A DNA stretch of 64,000 nucleotides, from NCBI GenBank assembly GCA_020073465.1, contig JAIQFC010000012.1:62001-126000 (forward strand). Direction: 5' to 3'. The notes beneath the pieces were generated by a model. The model did not search any database. It was not told the DNA's origin and saw only the letters and a list, made by a program, of their open reading frames with translations. Within the stretch, counting starts at the first letter, position 1, and each line of letters begins with the position of its first letter. Below, piece by piece: positions 33,975 through 42,875 of the stretch. Position numbers and translations under genes: made by a program. The DNA is from Terriglobia bacterium. Lineage in GTDB: Bacteria; Acidobacteriota; Terriglobia; Terriglobales; Acidobacteriaceae.

Positions 33975-34375
33975 CCCGCGGTCCTTCCGCACGGGAAAAC
34001 GAGCAACTCAGGATGAAAGGCTTCCGTCCTCGCCGTAAGCTGAACGTGGAATCAACGGCTTAGCCGAATTGAAACGCAGGGCTGACGAAGAATCAGCAAC
34101 TTAGCTGGATGTGGGGTTATTCCATAAATAGCTACAAGCAATAGTATGAGTCTGCGTGCGTTTCCTTGCCGCTGCAGGCGTTCAGGGCAGAAGCGGATGG
34201 TCTGGGTGCCGCAGGGGGCCGTCGTCGATCCTGGGCCTTCCTGGCGCTGGGAAATGGCATTGTATGCGACCGGCCCCCGACGATTTCCACCTGCCCCAAG
34301 GCTCCAGGCGTCGACGCTGCAAAGCTAAGTACAATGGACTCAGCGACAACACATCAGCTTATCCCATCAAATCAA
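33975..34375. other. 401-base gap without recognised gene
   Basis: Short frames exist but have no ribosome-binding sites or family motifs. GGGGGCCGTCG near 34216 pairs imperfectly with CGACCGGCCCCC near 34268, which could form a long hairpin. Nothing else is seen; it separates convergent genes. Confidence 0.5.
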
Positions 34376-36379
34376 CTATTTCCGAAAGTGATCGCGGATT
34401 GCCTCTGCCTGTACCCGCGTCACCACCGCCGACAGCGCCGCCGTGTCCGCCTGCTTGACGGCCTGCACGCTGCCAAAGTGCTCGAGCAGGCGCCGAGTGG
34501 TGCTGGCCCCGACGCCGGGAATCTCCAGCAGTTCGGTCGAGCGGTCACGCATCTGCCGGCGCTTGCGGTGGAAAGTCACGGCAAAGCGGTGAGCCTCATC
34601 CCGAATCAACTGAACCAGATGCAGCACTGGAGAGTGATGATCAAGCGCAATTGGATCCTTCTCCTGTCCGTAGACGTAGAGGATCTCCTCGCGCTTGGCA
34701 ATGGCAGCCAGCGGCTGGTTGATGATCTCGATGGATTCCAGAGCTTCCGCGGCAGCATGTAATTGCCCCAGTCCACCGTCGATCAGCACCAGGCTCGGCA
34801 TCGTTTTCTTTTCCTGCTGCAGCCGCTTGTAACGGCGCGTGACCACCTCGCGCATCGAGGCGAAGTCGTCCACACCCTCAACCGTGCGGATGATGAACTT
34901 GCGGTAATCGGATTTCTTCATCCGTCCGTCTTCCCACACCACCATGGATGCAACCGTCTCGGCGCCCTGGATGTGTGAGATATCAAAGCATTCAATGCGT
35001 TTGGGTAATTCCGGCAGGCTCAACGCCTCCTGCAGCTCTTCCTGAATCTTCCGCGCGTTCGGCTTAAGCACGCGGAAGCGCTGATCGTACGACTGCTTCG
35101 CATTGTTGCCGGCAAGATCGATGAGCGAGCGCTTGTCACCGCGCAGCGGGACAAGAATATGCACCCGTGTGGGGCGGACACTCTTGTCCGCCTGCTGTTC
35201 AGAGAGCAGGTCTTCCAGCGCTTCCCGGTCTTCGAAGTCGACCGGAACGTACAGGTTTCGCGGCACGTGAGGCTGGCCGATGTAGAGCTGCTTCAGCAGG
35301 GCAGAGAAGAATTCCCCGGGATGAAAGGTTGTACCGAAGATTTCGTTGTCATCCTGAGGCCCGCGTTCTTTGCGCGCCGAAGGACCTATGGAGTTGTCGG
35401 CAGCATTGCTGAAGCCAGCGGACGCGACGATGCCAGCAGAGTGCATAGGTCCTTCAACGCCAGAAAACGGCGCTTCAGGATGACAATTGGGTGCAAGATA
35501 CTCACTTGATGCGATGTCCGGCAGATCCTCCCAGAAGAATTCCCGCCGGTCGACCATCTTGCCCCCGCGCATGTGGAACAAGTTCACGGCCAGCATGCCG
35601 TTTTCGAAGTGATAGCCAAAGACGTCGGCATCGTCGCCTTCGGCCGCTGCCATGCGTTGGCGCTCCTGCAACTGCTCCACGGTTGAGATCAGATCGCGAT
35701 ACCGCGCAGCCCGCTCGTACTCTTGCGACTCGGCGGCTTGCGCCATACGCGTCTGTAGCGAACGGCTCAGGTCGGTCGGTCGGCCCTCCAGAAACAACTT
35801 CACATCGCGCACGGCTTCCTGATAGACGTCAGCCGTGGTCAGGTCCTTCACACACGGCCCCAGGCAGCGCTTGATGTAGTACTGCAAACACGGACGCGGG
35901 TGAAAGCGCGTCAGGTCCACCTTGCACGACGGAATCAGAAAGTTGCGGTGGATCAGATCCGTGATGCGGTACGCCAGATTTGCAGGGAAGTAAGGCCCGT
36001 AGTAGTCGCTGCCGTCCTTGCGCAGGCGGCGCGTGACGTAGACGCGTGGCCAGCGCTCGCCCAGCGTGAGTTTTACGTAGGGATAGGTCTTGTCATCCCG
36101 CAGTAGGATGTTGAACCGAGGCTTGCGCTGCTTGATCAGGTTATTCTCGAGCGCCAGCGCCTCTTTGTTGTTGGCGACGACAATGTAGTCGACGTCGACC
36201 GCCTCGCGCACCAGCGTGCCGGTCTTGGCGTCCTCCCATCGGCCTTCGTGAAAATAGCTCGACACCCGGCTTCGCAGGTTCTTCGCCTTGCCCACATAGA
36301 TGACATCGCCCTCGGCGTTCTTGTAGAGATACACGCCGGGCTCGGTGGGAATGGAGCGGATTTTCTCCAGCAGGTCCAT
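34376..36379 (-). CDS. uvrC: Excinuclease ABC subunit C with in-frame insertion
   Basis: A 667-residue UvrC, longer than the usual 600-620. UvrC makes the two incisions in nucleotide excision repair. The GIY-YIG nuclease is at the N terminus (PGVYLYKNAEGDVIYVGKAKNLRSR). The four-cysteine-like region and UVR motif (AESQEYERAARYRDLI) follow. The RNase H-like endonuclease domain carries CFDISHIQG and LVLIDGGLGQLHAA, and there is a C-terminal helix-hairpin-helix (IPGVGASTTRRLLEHFG). Residues of about 298-345 are encoded by a 141-base palindromic repeat exactly 47 codons long. ATG 36379 gives the family start; a TTG lies four codons earlier. Confidence 0.93.
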   Translation of the reverse strand: MDLLEKIRSIPTEPGVYLYKNAEGDVIYVGKAKNLRSRVSSYFHEGRWEDAKTGTLVREAVDVDYIVVANNKEALALENNLIKQRKPRFNILLRDDKTYPYVKLTLGERWPRVYVTRRLRKDGSDYYGPYFPANLAYRITDLIHRNFLIPSCKVDLTRFHPRPCLQYYIKRCLGPCVKDLTTADVYQEAVRDVKLFLEGRPTDLSRSLQTRMAQAAESQEYERAARYRDLISTVEQLQERQRMAAAEGDDADVFGYHFENGMLAVNLFHMRGGKMVDRREFFWEDLPDIASSEYLAPNCHPEAPFSGVEGPMHSAGIVASAGFSNAADNSIGPSARKERGPQDDNEIFGTTFHPGEFFSALLKQLYIGQPHVPRNLYVPVDFEDREALEDLLSEQQADKSVRPTRVHILVPLRGDKRSLIDLAGNNAKQSYDQRFRVLKPNARKIQEELQEALSLPELPKRIECFDISHIQGAETVASMVVWEDGRMKKSDYRKFIIRTVEGVDDFASMREVVTRRYKRLQQEKKTMPSLVLIDGGLGQLHAAAEALESIEIINQPLAAIAKREEILYVYGQEKDPIALDHHSPVLHLVQLIRDEAHRFAVTFHRKRRQMRDRSTELLEIPGVGASTTRRLLEHFGSVQAVKQADTAALSAVVTRVQAEAIRDHFRK
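35346..35486. repeat. Palindromic element inserted in frame in uvrC
   Basis: The ends are TTGTCATCCTGA and TCAGGATGACAA. Each arm is about 45 bases and imperfectly complementary (both read TGTCATCCTGA...GAAGGACCTATG inward). Total length is 141 bases, so the uvrC frame is kept. It encodes the stretch between WEDLPDIASSEYLA and FHPGEFFSALLKQLY, which is not part of the normal UvrC family. It is related to the intergenic element at 13208-13309. Confidence 0.88.
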
Positions 36380-36443
36380 GGCGGGCCGCAACTTATTTTA
36401 TAGCCGGTCGCGAGAAGACATACGAGGAGCGTGGGAACATACG

Positions 36444-38270
36444 TCAGTGTGCCCGGCGTGCAAAGATGAGTTCCACTCCGCCGGTCACGCTCCGGCTGGG
36501 CATGATGACGCCCGGGACCTCCTCGTAGCCCGTATTGCTCAAGTTGGCGAGTTGGAGGTACGGCCGGATCACTCCGGCGTTGCGGGCAATCGCCAGGTCC
36601 CACACGGGATAAGCGCCGCGTTGAACGCGTTGCGTGATTCCCACGCCAGTCCGTGCCACTACCTGACGCCAGGAACCCGTCCACGCAAAGATCGCTTGAT
36701 GCGAGGGATAGTTGAAGGCGTAGCGCGACACCGCGCCGGGCAGGGGCGACTGATCGCCGTGAAGAAATGTGTAAGCCAGCTGACCCTGCTGGTCGCGACG
36801 CAGATGGAGGTCCGCATGGGCCTCGACCCCGGTGAAATGTAACTGGTGAATGTTGGTGGCCTGATAGGGCTGTCCCATGGCGAACTGCACATAGTCGATC
36901 ACGTTTGAATCCCAGCGCTGAAAAAAAGTGATTTCCCCGGAGACGCGCCCGCCGGGGTTCCAGTCACCGCCGGCCTCGAAACTCCACGCGGATTCGGGCT
37001 TGAGCAAGGGGTTCCCGACGTTTGCAGGGTCCGAGTAGTAAAGGTCCGTGTAGGTGGGCAGGCGGAAACCCCGGCTGACGCTGGCGTGCAACCTAAGGGC
37101 AGGCTTCAGCCACAAGCCTCCGGCAACCGCGGGTGTAAATACGGAAGTTCCGCCACTGAAGAGCTCTTCGCGCCCGCCTGCCGAAAGCGAGAAACGCCGC
37201 AGCCCACGAAAGTCCAAGTTGGCGTATACCGCCTCGCGATTGCGCGCGTGATGGCCCAGATTGTTGCTGTCGATCGTGTCTCCCTGGCCCTCGGCTCCGT
37301 AGGCCAGCGTCGAGTTATCGCCTAGCGACTGGCGGCGACGCAACGCAGCCTGCCAACTTTGGTCGACGTGATTATTCTCATAAATGGCGGGATCATCACG
37401 AAACAGCACGAACTCGTCACTGTGGCGGCGATAACCGAACGCGACGGCGGTATTTTCCCCGAGCTCCTGCTGTGCGGCAGCGAACCAATTCTTGGTGCGC
37501 TCCCAGGAGGGGAAGTTTCCGTAGAACTGGTCGGCGCCGAAGGGGCGATCGCTCCCGGCCAGCAGCACATCTGTCGTCCCCAGGGTTGACTTGAAACGCG
37601 TTTCCGAGGAGGCCGTGGTGCTTCGGAAGTCGCGGTCGGCACGGAATCCGGTGGAGAAGTCACGGTCGGCTGCTATGGTTTCCGACCAATCCTTGATCAG
37701 AAACGACCCTAAGACATGCTCCTGGTTGAACCCGTCATTGCCCGCCCCTGCCCTCAGACGGATTTCTGTCGCCTTAGCCGGAGCGGTGATGAAGTTGATG
37801 GCACCACCCATGGCGTCGGCACCGTAGAACGTAGAACCTGCCCCGTGCAAGACCTCGATCCGCGAGACAGCTTCCAGCGGCACCGCGATGTCCATGTCGT
37901 GATGCGCTGTCTGCGCGTCGTTAAGCCGCAATCCATTCAGCAGGACCAGGTTCTCGGCGAAGGTTGAACCGAGAATGGACAGGTCCGCCTGCACGCCATT
38001 GGGCGCGCGCTGTTGCACATCGATTGCAGGGTCAACGTGCAGGTAATCAATCGCAGAGCCAAACAGCAGAGGGTCCTGCCGGGTGTCCAGGGACTCGACC
38101 GAGCGGTCGCTTTCTGAGAGCGGGGTGGGAGCGAAAGTGCCCGTCACGACGATCGTCTCCGTCACCGTAGGAAGCTTCGGAGGCGGAGCAGCCCCGGGGG
38201 TGGGAGTCGTCTGCTGGCAAAGGGCGGCGGACGAGACAAGTGTGAACAACAGACTGGCTTTGCGGAACAT
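36444..38270 (-). CDS. TonB-dependent outer-membrane receptor
   Basis: A 608-residue protein of BtuB-like size. A signal peptide is followed by a TonB-box-like TETIVVTGT. The plug domain contains NLVLLNGLRLNDAQTAHHDMDIAVPLEAVSRIEVLHGAGSTFYGADAMGGAINFIT, a very good match to the vitamin B12/colicin receptor plug. The remainder is a beta-barrel with alternating residues ending in ELIFARRAH. The last residue is not aromatic as in the usual barrel end. It lies 64 bases upstream of uvrC on the same strand but is unlikely to share function. Substrate not known; cobalamin or a siderophore is possible. No riboswitch was recognised in the 92-base leader region. Confidence 0.88.
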   Translation of the reverse strand: MFRKASLLFTLVSSAALCQQTTPTPGAAPPPKLPTVTETIVVTGTFAPTPLSESDRSVESLDTRQDPLLFGSAIDYLHVDPAIDVQQRAPNGVQADLSILGSTFAENLVLLNGLRLNDAQTAHHDMDIAVPLEAVSRIEVLHGAGSTFYGADAMGGAINFITAPAKATEIRLRAGAGNDGFNQEHVLGSFLIKDWSETIAADRDFSTGFRADRDFRSTTASSETRFKSTLGTTDVLLAGSDRPFGADQFYGNFPSWERTKNWFAAAQQELGENTAVAFGYRRHSDEFVLFRDDPAIYENNHVDQSWQAALRRRQSLGDNSTLAYGAEGQGDTIDSNNLGHHARNREAVYANLDFRGLRRFSLSAGGREELFSGGTSVFTPAVAGGLWLKPALRLHASVSRGFRLPTYTDLYYSDPANVGNPLLKPESAWSFEAGGDWNPGGRVSGEITFFQRWDSNVIDYVQFAMGQPYQATNIHQLHFTGVEAHADLHLRRDQQGQLAYTFLHGDQSPLPGAVSRYAFNYPSHQAIFAWTGSWRQVVARTGVGITQRVQRGAYPVWDLAIARNAGVIRPYLQLANLSNTGYEEVPGVIMPSRSVTGGVELIFARRAH

Positions 38271-38362
38271 ATTGAGTCTTCCAGAATATCAGCAGCGAAG
38301 ACTCGGACCCGTGCCAGCTTCCGTCTTCGCGGCGTGCGATAGTATGTCGGGGGGAGTTCCTG

Positions 38363-39361
38363 TTGGATTGTCGATTCTGTCGTGCGCTGGTGTTCGCAGG
38401 AGTTTTTGCCGTGACCGCGGTCGGCGGTTGCACCGGCGGAGAGCGGACGGTCAAGACAGAACCATCGGGACAGGCTGCACCCAGAGCGAAACTCTCCGAG
38501 TCCGCGGCCAGAGCAGGCGCTCACCATTTCGACCGCGTCGTCATCATCGTGCTGGAAAACGTCGACTACGAGCGCGCTATCCAGGACCCGAACCTCGCCG
38601 CTCTGGCCCAGCGTGGCGCCAGCTTCACCAATTTTCACGCGCTGTTTCATCCCTCGTATCCGAACTACCTGGCGATGATCGCCGGCACGGACTTCGGCCT
38701 CCATCGCCGCGGGAGCTATCTGGGCGACAGGCAGGTGAATTTCGCCAACGATGCGGCCCACAAGACCATCGCCGACCGGCTCATGGCGGCAGGCCTCGAT
38801 TTTAAGCAGTACGCAGAAGAACTGCCCCAGGGGACTTGTCCGTGGAATGTCTCGGGGCAGAATACGGCCGACAAGAGAGGCAACTATGTGCGCAGGCACG
38901 TGCCGTTTCTGAGCTTTCGCGAGGTGCAGGAGAAGTGGTGCGATCGCGTGATACGGGTCGATTCCAGCAAGGCCGACAACTTTTTCGTGCAGGATGTGAA
39001 GAAGGGCCTGGTAGCCTACTCGTTCTACTCTCCCAATACGAACCACGACGGGCACGATACGACGGCTCAAGTTGCGGGAGCGTGGGTGAAGAAGTTTCTG
39101 GATGAAACCTTCCCGGAAAATCTGCGCAAAGGCACGCTGGTGGTTGTGACTTTTGATGAATCCGGCGGCAATGCCCACAACCGCATTTACACGCTGTTCC
39201 TGGGCGACATGGTGAAAGAGGCGCGGGAGCAGGATCCCGGGGTGCTGGCCAGGCGCTACACGCATTACAACGTACTGCGGACGATTGAAGACAACTTTGG
39301 GCTTGAGCCGCTGACCGCGAACGACCGTGATGCTTCGGCAATCACGAATATCTGGAAGTGA
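38363..39361 (+). CDS. Phosphoesterase-family lipoprotein
   Basis: A 332-residue protein of the alkaline-phosphatase superfamily (phosphoesterase/phospholipase C-AcpA branch). RVVIIVLENVDY at about residue 60 supplies the first metal ligands. HALFHPSYPNYLAMIAG follows, and SPNTNHDGHDTT and VVVTFDESGGN carry further ligands. The N terminus has a lipobox (AVTAVGGC), indicating a lipid-anchored protein. The TTG start is supported by GGGGGGAG 6 bases upstream and by the signal peptide. It is divergent from the TonB-dependent receptor with 92 bases between. Possibly a phosphate-scavenging acid phosphatase; substrate not determined. Confidence 0.83.
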   Translation: MDCRFCRALVFAGVFAVTAVGGCTGGERTVKTEPSGQAAPRAKLSESAARAGAHHFDRVVIIVLENVDYERAIQDPNLAALAQRGASFTNFHALFHPSYPNYLAMIAGTDFGLHRRGSYLGDRQVNFANDAAHKTIADRLMAAGLDFKQYAEELPQGTCPWNVSGQNTADKRGNYVRRHVPFLSFREVQEKWCDRVIRVDSSKADNFFVQDVKKGLVAYSFYSPNTNHDGHDTTAQVAGAWVKKFLDETFPENLRKGTLVVVTFDESGGNAHNRIYTLFLGDMVKEAREQDPGVLARRYTHYNVLRTIEDNFGLEPLTANDRDASAITNIWK

Positions 39362-39446
39362 AAGCTCTATTATTGATTGTTGAGTTTTGATTGCTGATTG
39401 CAGAGCATGAAGCCTTCGTTACGAATAAGGAGAGGACGATCGGGTC

Positions 39447-39680
39447 GTGTTACAACAACGCCTTATGGGTCACAGAGTGACAATTCGTCTTACAGACGAT
39501 GTACTCGCCTGGCTGAAGGAAACTTCGCGCCGAACCGGCCTATCAGTTTCACGACTGATCCGCGAGCATCTCGAAACGGCAAAGGCCAACGGAGGCAAGC
39601 AGCTCTTTTTGCGCCATGTGGGCGTGATTGGCGGCGGTTCTCCTGATCTTTCTTCCCGTAAAGGTTTCTCGCGCTCGTAA
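39447..39680 (+). CDS. Ribbon-helix-helix DNA-binding protein
   Basis: A 77-residue protein with a classic CopG/Arc ribbon-helix-helix: strand HRVTIRLTDDVLAWLKE, helix, turn RRTGLSVSRLIREHLETAK. Proteins of this size are usually antitoxins or small repressors. GTG 39447 has AAGGAGAGG about 12 bases upstream; an ATG at 39465 gives 71 residues. No toxin gene (RelE, PIN or other) follows within 400 bases, so it is an orphan here. The tail (HVGVIGGGSPDLSSRKGFSRS) is disordered and may once have contacted a partner. Confidence 0.75.
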   Translation: MLQQRLMGHRVTIRLTDDVLAWLKETSRRTGLSVSRLIREHLETAKANGGKQLFLRHVGVIGGGSPDLSSRKGFSRS

Positions 39681-40089
39681 GTGGCATCCAAGAGTCAGGC
39701 TTCGGCGTGGCGCTCACCCGATGGATGAGATGAATTGTGTCTATCGGCGGGAATAAGAGGGAGACAATCCCCCTCATCTGCCCGCCGCGAAGGAAATAAG
39801 GCCCGGACTCCCGATCTCAGCCTCACCGTATAAAATTTCCACCCCCCATGTGGGGTTTGCGTGACTTTGAGGCGATTGCACTTCCTTGCAGAGCGACAAG
39901 ACCTCACCGCAAGGCGTTGAAAACGTATATACTTATATGTGTACTCGACGGTATCGTAGACTGGCACGTCCCGTGCAAAAGTAAGCGCGGGACTCGCAGT
40001 TAAGAATCATTTCCCAGGGCCTCAAATTCAGGGATTTTCCGCGCGCATGAAGACGCGCAATGAACAAGATGGAAACAAGGAGCTCCACT
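39681..40089. other. 409-base gap upstream of OmpA-like lipoprotein
   Basis: No gene is supported. It contains the hairpin at 39745-39787 and an AT-rich stretch (GTATATACTTATATGTG near 39925) that probably belongs to the promoter of the OmpA-like gene. There is no recognised riboswitch. Confidence 0.5.
39745..39787. other. 43-base stem-loop
   Basis: CGGCGGG at the left pairs perfectly with CCCGCCG at the right, and an inner GAGGG pairs with CCCTC. No T-run follows on either strand. It could be a protein-binding RNA hairpin or a factor-assisted terminator for the ribbon-helix-helix gene. Confidence 0.5.
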
Positions 40090-40833
40090 ATGACCCGCAC
40101 TTCGTTAGTGATTTGCCTGGCGGCCAGCATGCTGGCCACGGTAGGCTGCGCCAGCAAGAACTACGTCAAACAACAGACCACGCCGCTGATCAACAAGACC
40201 AATGAGCTCGACGATCTGACGGCCAAGAACAGCCGCGACATCAAGGACGTCGACGCCCGGGCGCAGGCCGGCATCCAGGCCGTGAACGCCAAGACGGCTG
40301 ACGTTGAGCAGAAGGCTCAGACCGCAGGCCAGAATGCAGCTGCTGCCCAGCAGATGGCCGATGCCGCCAACAGCCGCGTAGGCGTGCTGACCAACACGGT
40401 CGCTAACCTCGACAACTATCGTCCCGTGGCCGAAACTTCGGTGAAGTTTGGATTCAACCGGGACAACCTGACGCCGAAGGCCAAAGAAGCTCTCGACCAG
40501 CTGGCGGGAAGCATTTCGAGCACCAAGGGCTACATCATCACGCTGGAAGGCGGTACGGATTCGGTCGGACCGGCGGAATACAACTATGACCTGAGCCAGC
40601 GCCGCGCCAACTCCGTGATCCAGTACCTGGCCTCGAAGTACCAGGTGCCCGCGCACAAGATTTACGTGATCGGATTGGGCAAGGACAAGCCGGTGGAGAC
40701 CAACAAGACCTCCGCAGGCCGCGCCGACAACCGCCGCGTGGATGTTCGCCTGATGACCAACACGACGGGCGGCAGCACACAGCCGACCACCACTCCGACG
40801 ACGACCGGGCAGAACAACCCATCGTCGATGTAA
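40090..40833 (+). CDS. OmpA/Pal-family lipoprotein
   Basis: A 247-residue protein. A lipobox (LATVGC-ASK) follows a signal peptide (LVICLAASMLA). A helical Ala/Gln-rich region with coiled-coil character spans about residues 30-110 (Lpp-like: DDLTAKNSRDIKDVDARAQAG). The C-terminal OmpA domain binds peptidoglycan: SVKFGFNRDNLTPKAKEALDQLAG, then DLSQRRANSVIQYLASKYQVPAHKIYVIGLGKDKP with the conserved Arg pair. ATG 40090 has AAGGAG 9 bases upstream. The tail is Thr/Gln-rich and disordered. It anchors the outer membrane to peptidoglycan. A strong terminator follows. Confidence 0.9.
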   Translation: MTRTSLVICLAASMLATVGCASKNYVKQQTTPLINKTNELDDLTAKNSRDIKDVDARAQAGIQAVNAKTADVEQKAQTAGQNAAAAQQMADAANSRVGVLTNTVANLDNYRPVAETSVKFGFNRDNLTPKAKEALDQLAGSISSTKGYIITLEGGTDSVGPAEYNYDLSQRRANSVIQYLASKYQVPAHKIYVIGLGKDKPVETNKTSAGRADNRRVDVRLMTNTTGGSTQPTTTPTTTGQNNPSSM

Positions 40834-40874
40834 GGGAACAAGTTTACCCTCCTCCCCGGAGGACTTCGCCAACC

Positions 40875-40914
40875 AGGCCGCTCGATTCCTCCCCCTGAGC
40901 GGCCTGCTTTTTTT
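40875..40914 (+). terminator. Rho-independent terminator
   Basis: AGGCCGCTC pairs with GAGCGGCCT around a 13-base loop and is followed by GCTTTTTTTG. It lies 42 bases after the stop of the OmpA-like gene. Confidence 0.93.
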
Positions 40915-41012
40915 GCCTGAGGGTTTTGACCTTACAAGCGGCAGCTAGTTGCTTCTGTACCGGCAGAGAACATGGGGGGAAAAGTCCCATGGCGGCTGCG
41001 AGAACTGGTGCC

Positions 41013-41091
41013 GTCCCTACGGGACTCGCTCAACTTCCCACTTCTACCCGGCACTCCCGTGGCCGGGCTATCCTGTGTTGCCCCTCCGGGG
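41013..41091. repeat. Triple-hairpin intergenic repeat
   Basis: Three short hairpins in a row: GTCCC-TAC-GGGAC (41013), CCCGGC...GGCCGGG (41047) and CCCCTCCGGGG (41081). It lies in the 379-base gap between the OmpA-like gene's terminator and the next gene. A similar arrangement, reversed, lies at 22752-22828. Nothing else was seen in this gap. Confidence 0.6.
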
Positions 41092-41212
41092 CTGTATTTT
41101 GCCGACCTCGATGCACCTGTTCACCCCGAACTCAATTCTCACGGACACGATCCCCGCAAGCCGAAAGCTTTTTCCCTGAAAATGACCAGGGGATTCTAGT
41201 AGGATTTCGGGC

Positions 41213-42064
41213 ATGGCTCTCCCGGGTTTTTCTCGAAGGTCTTTTCTTGCCATGTCCGCTTTGCTGCCGTGGGCTTTCCGCGGTACTGCGTCCGGCTCTA
41301 TTCCCGTTGGTCTTGAGCTTTACTCCGTTCGTGAGGCGCTGAAACAGGATCCGCAGGGCACCGTACGCGCGGTGGCCGGCATGGGATACGAGGGCGTGGA
41401 GTTCTATGCGCCCTACTTCGAGTGGACCGAGGCTCAGGCTAGACAGATGCGCAAGCTGATGGATGACCTGGGCATCCGCTGCTATTCGACGCATAACGAT
41501 GAGGACTATCTGAGCACGAAGAACATCGAGCGCGCCCGTGATCTGAACCTGGTTCTGGGCAGCAAGTACGTCGTGCAGGCCTGGAGTGATCCCAAGCCGA
41601 GTCTCGATGGCTGGAAGATGCTCGCAGACAATCTGAATGCAGCGGCAGAAAAGCTGGAGCCTGCCGGATTGAAGGTGGGCTATCACAATCATCAGGCGGA
41701 GTGGGCCGCCACGGCAGGGCAGCGTCCCATCGAGATTCTGGCGAAGAATACGAAATCTTCTGTCATGCTGCAGCTCGATGTGGGCACTTGCCTGGAGGCA
41801 GGTTCCGATCCGGTGGCGTGGATCAAAGCCAACCCTGGGCGCATTCGATCGATTCATTGCAAGGATTGGTCCTCTGATCCTGAGAAGGGGTACAAGGTCC
41901 TGTTTGGTGAAGGCGTGGCCGACTGGAAGGCTATTTTTCAAGCCGCGGAAAGTGTCGGCGGCCTGGAATATTGCCTCGTCGAACAGGAAGGCAGCCGATT
42001 CCCCGAACTGGAGACGGCGCGCCGATGCCTGCAGGCGTTCCGCGCCAAGCGCGCAGAGCGTTAG
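41213..42064 (+). CDS. TAT-exported sugar phosphate isomerase/epimerase-like protein
   Basis: A 283-residue xylose-isomerase-like TIM barrel (AP endonuclease family 2). It starts with a twin-arginine signal (FSRRSFLAMSALLPWAF), indicating export of the folded protein. Barrel motifs follow: LELYSVREAL, MGYEGVEFYAPYF, VGYHNHQAEW with the metal-binding His-x-His, LQLDVGTCLEAG and IHCKDWS. EQEGS near the end supplies the last Glu ligand. Such proteins are often sugar epimerases/isomerases (IolE/IolI-like). A 9-base gap separates it from the next gene, so they are likely an operon. Substrate unknown. Confidence 0.87.
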   Translation: MALPGFSRRSFLAMSALLPWAFRGTASGSIPVGLELYSVREALKQDPQGTVRAVAGMGYEGVEFYAPYFEWTEAQARQMRKLMDDLGIRCYSTHNDEDYLSTKNIERARDLNLVLGSKYVVQAWSDPKPSLDGWKMLADNLNAAAEKLEPAGLKVGYHNHQAEWAATAGQRPIEILAKNTKSSVMLQLDVGTCLEAGSDPVAWIKANPGRIRSIHCKDWSSDPEKGYKVLFGEGVADWKAIFQAAESVGGLEYCLVEQEGSRFPELETARRCLQAFRAKRAER

Positions 42065-42073
42065 AATAGAGCC

Positions 42074-42754
42074 ATGTCACGTGTATTCGCTGTGTGCCTG
42101 CTGCTGGGGTTCAGCGCCGGAATGTGGGCACAGCAGCAAGGTTCCAGCTCTTCGAATCAGACCCCGGCGAATTCACCGCCAACGAAGTCAGGGACTTCGG
42201 ATTCTTCCGGGGCAAACTCCCCGGCTGCCAAACCCGCCAAGGCTCCGGCTCCGAACCTCACGCCGCCGCGATCCGATCGCGTGGACGCGGGTGCACTGGG
42301 TGACGAGATCGGGGAAAGCTCCAGCAAAGACACGCAGATTGATTTAAGTCCGCCGGAGAACGATGCGCGGACGCATCCGCAGAGCTCGGAGGCGGTGGCC
42401 GATGCCGAGGCGGTAGCAACCAGCGGAACCAGCGTGGGCGAGTTTCATCCCTGGGATCCGCACAAGGCGGCGAAGAGCGTCGAGGTGGGGGACTTCTACT
42501 TCAAGCGCAAGAACTATCGAGCCGCTGAGGATCGATATCGCGAGGCGCTCTACTACAAGGATAATGACGCGATTGCCACGTTTCGCCTGGCGGTGTGTCT
42601 GGAAAAACTCGAGCGGCCCGATGACGCTCGCGCGGAATACGAGAGCTACTTGAGAATCCTTCCCCACGGTCCGCTGGGGGACGAGGCGCAGAAATCGATT
42701 GACCGGCTGAAGGCAGCCGCATCGAAATCAGAAGCGAAGCCCGAGGCGAAATAA
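42074..42754 (+). CDS. Exported TPR protein
   Basis: A 226-residue protein. A signal peptide (VCLLLGFSAGMWAQ) is followed by about 100 residues of Ser/Pro/Ala-rich low-complexity sequence. One and a half TPR units follow (KAAKSVEVGDFYFKRKNYRAAEDRYREALYYKDNDAIATFRLAVCLEKLERPDDARAEYESYLRI), similar to BamD-type lipoproteins but without a lipobox. It lies 9 bases after the TIM-barrel gene. Periplasmic adaptor or scaffold is the best guess. Confidence 0.8.
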   Translation: MSRVFAVCLLLGFSAGMWAQQQGSSSSNQTPANSPPTKSGTSDSSGANSPAAKPAKAPAPNLTPPRSDRVDAGALGDEIGESSSKDTQIDLSPPENDARTHPQSSEAVADAEAVATSGTSVGEFHPWDPHKAAKSVEVGDFYFKRKNYRAAEDRYREALYYKDNDAIATFRLAVCLEKLERPDDARAEYESYLRILPHGPLGDEAQKSIDRLKAAASKSEAKPEAK

Positions 42755-42875
42755 GGAAACAGGCTTCGTTGCCGTTAAACCGCCGCTGACGGACATCGTT
42801 CGCAAAGAACCAAGCCTGCGATTGCGACTCCCCGTTCACCATGATTGACGCCCGACCGGCGTCGCGGAACTCCAT

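Noticed and set aside
34146-34328. Short frame in the gap before uvrC
   Set aside because: No ribosome-binding site, Arg/Pro/Trp-rich composition and no homology; treated as non-coding.
39881-40089. Possible riboswitch in the leader of the OmpA-like gene
   Set aside because: No match to c-di-GMP, cobalamin or other known riboswitch core sequences could be drawn by eye.
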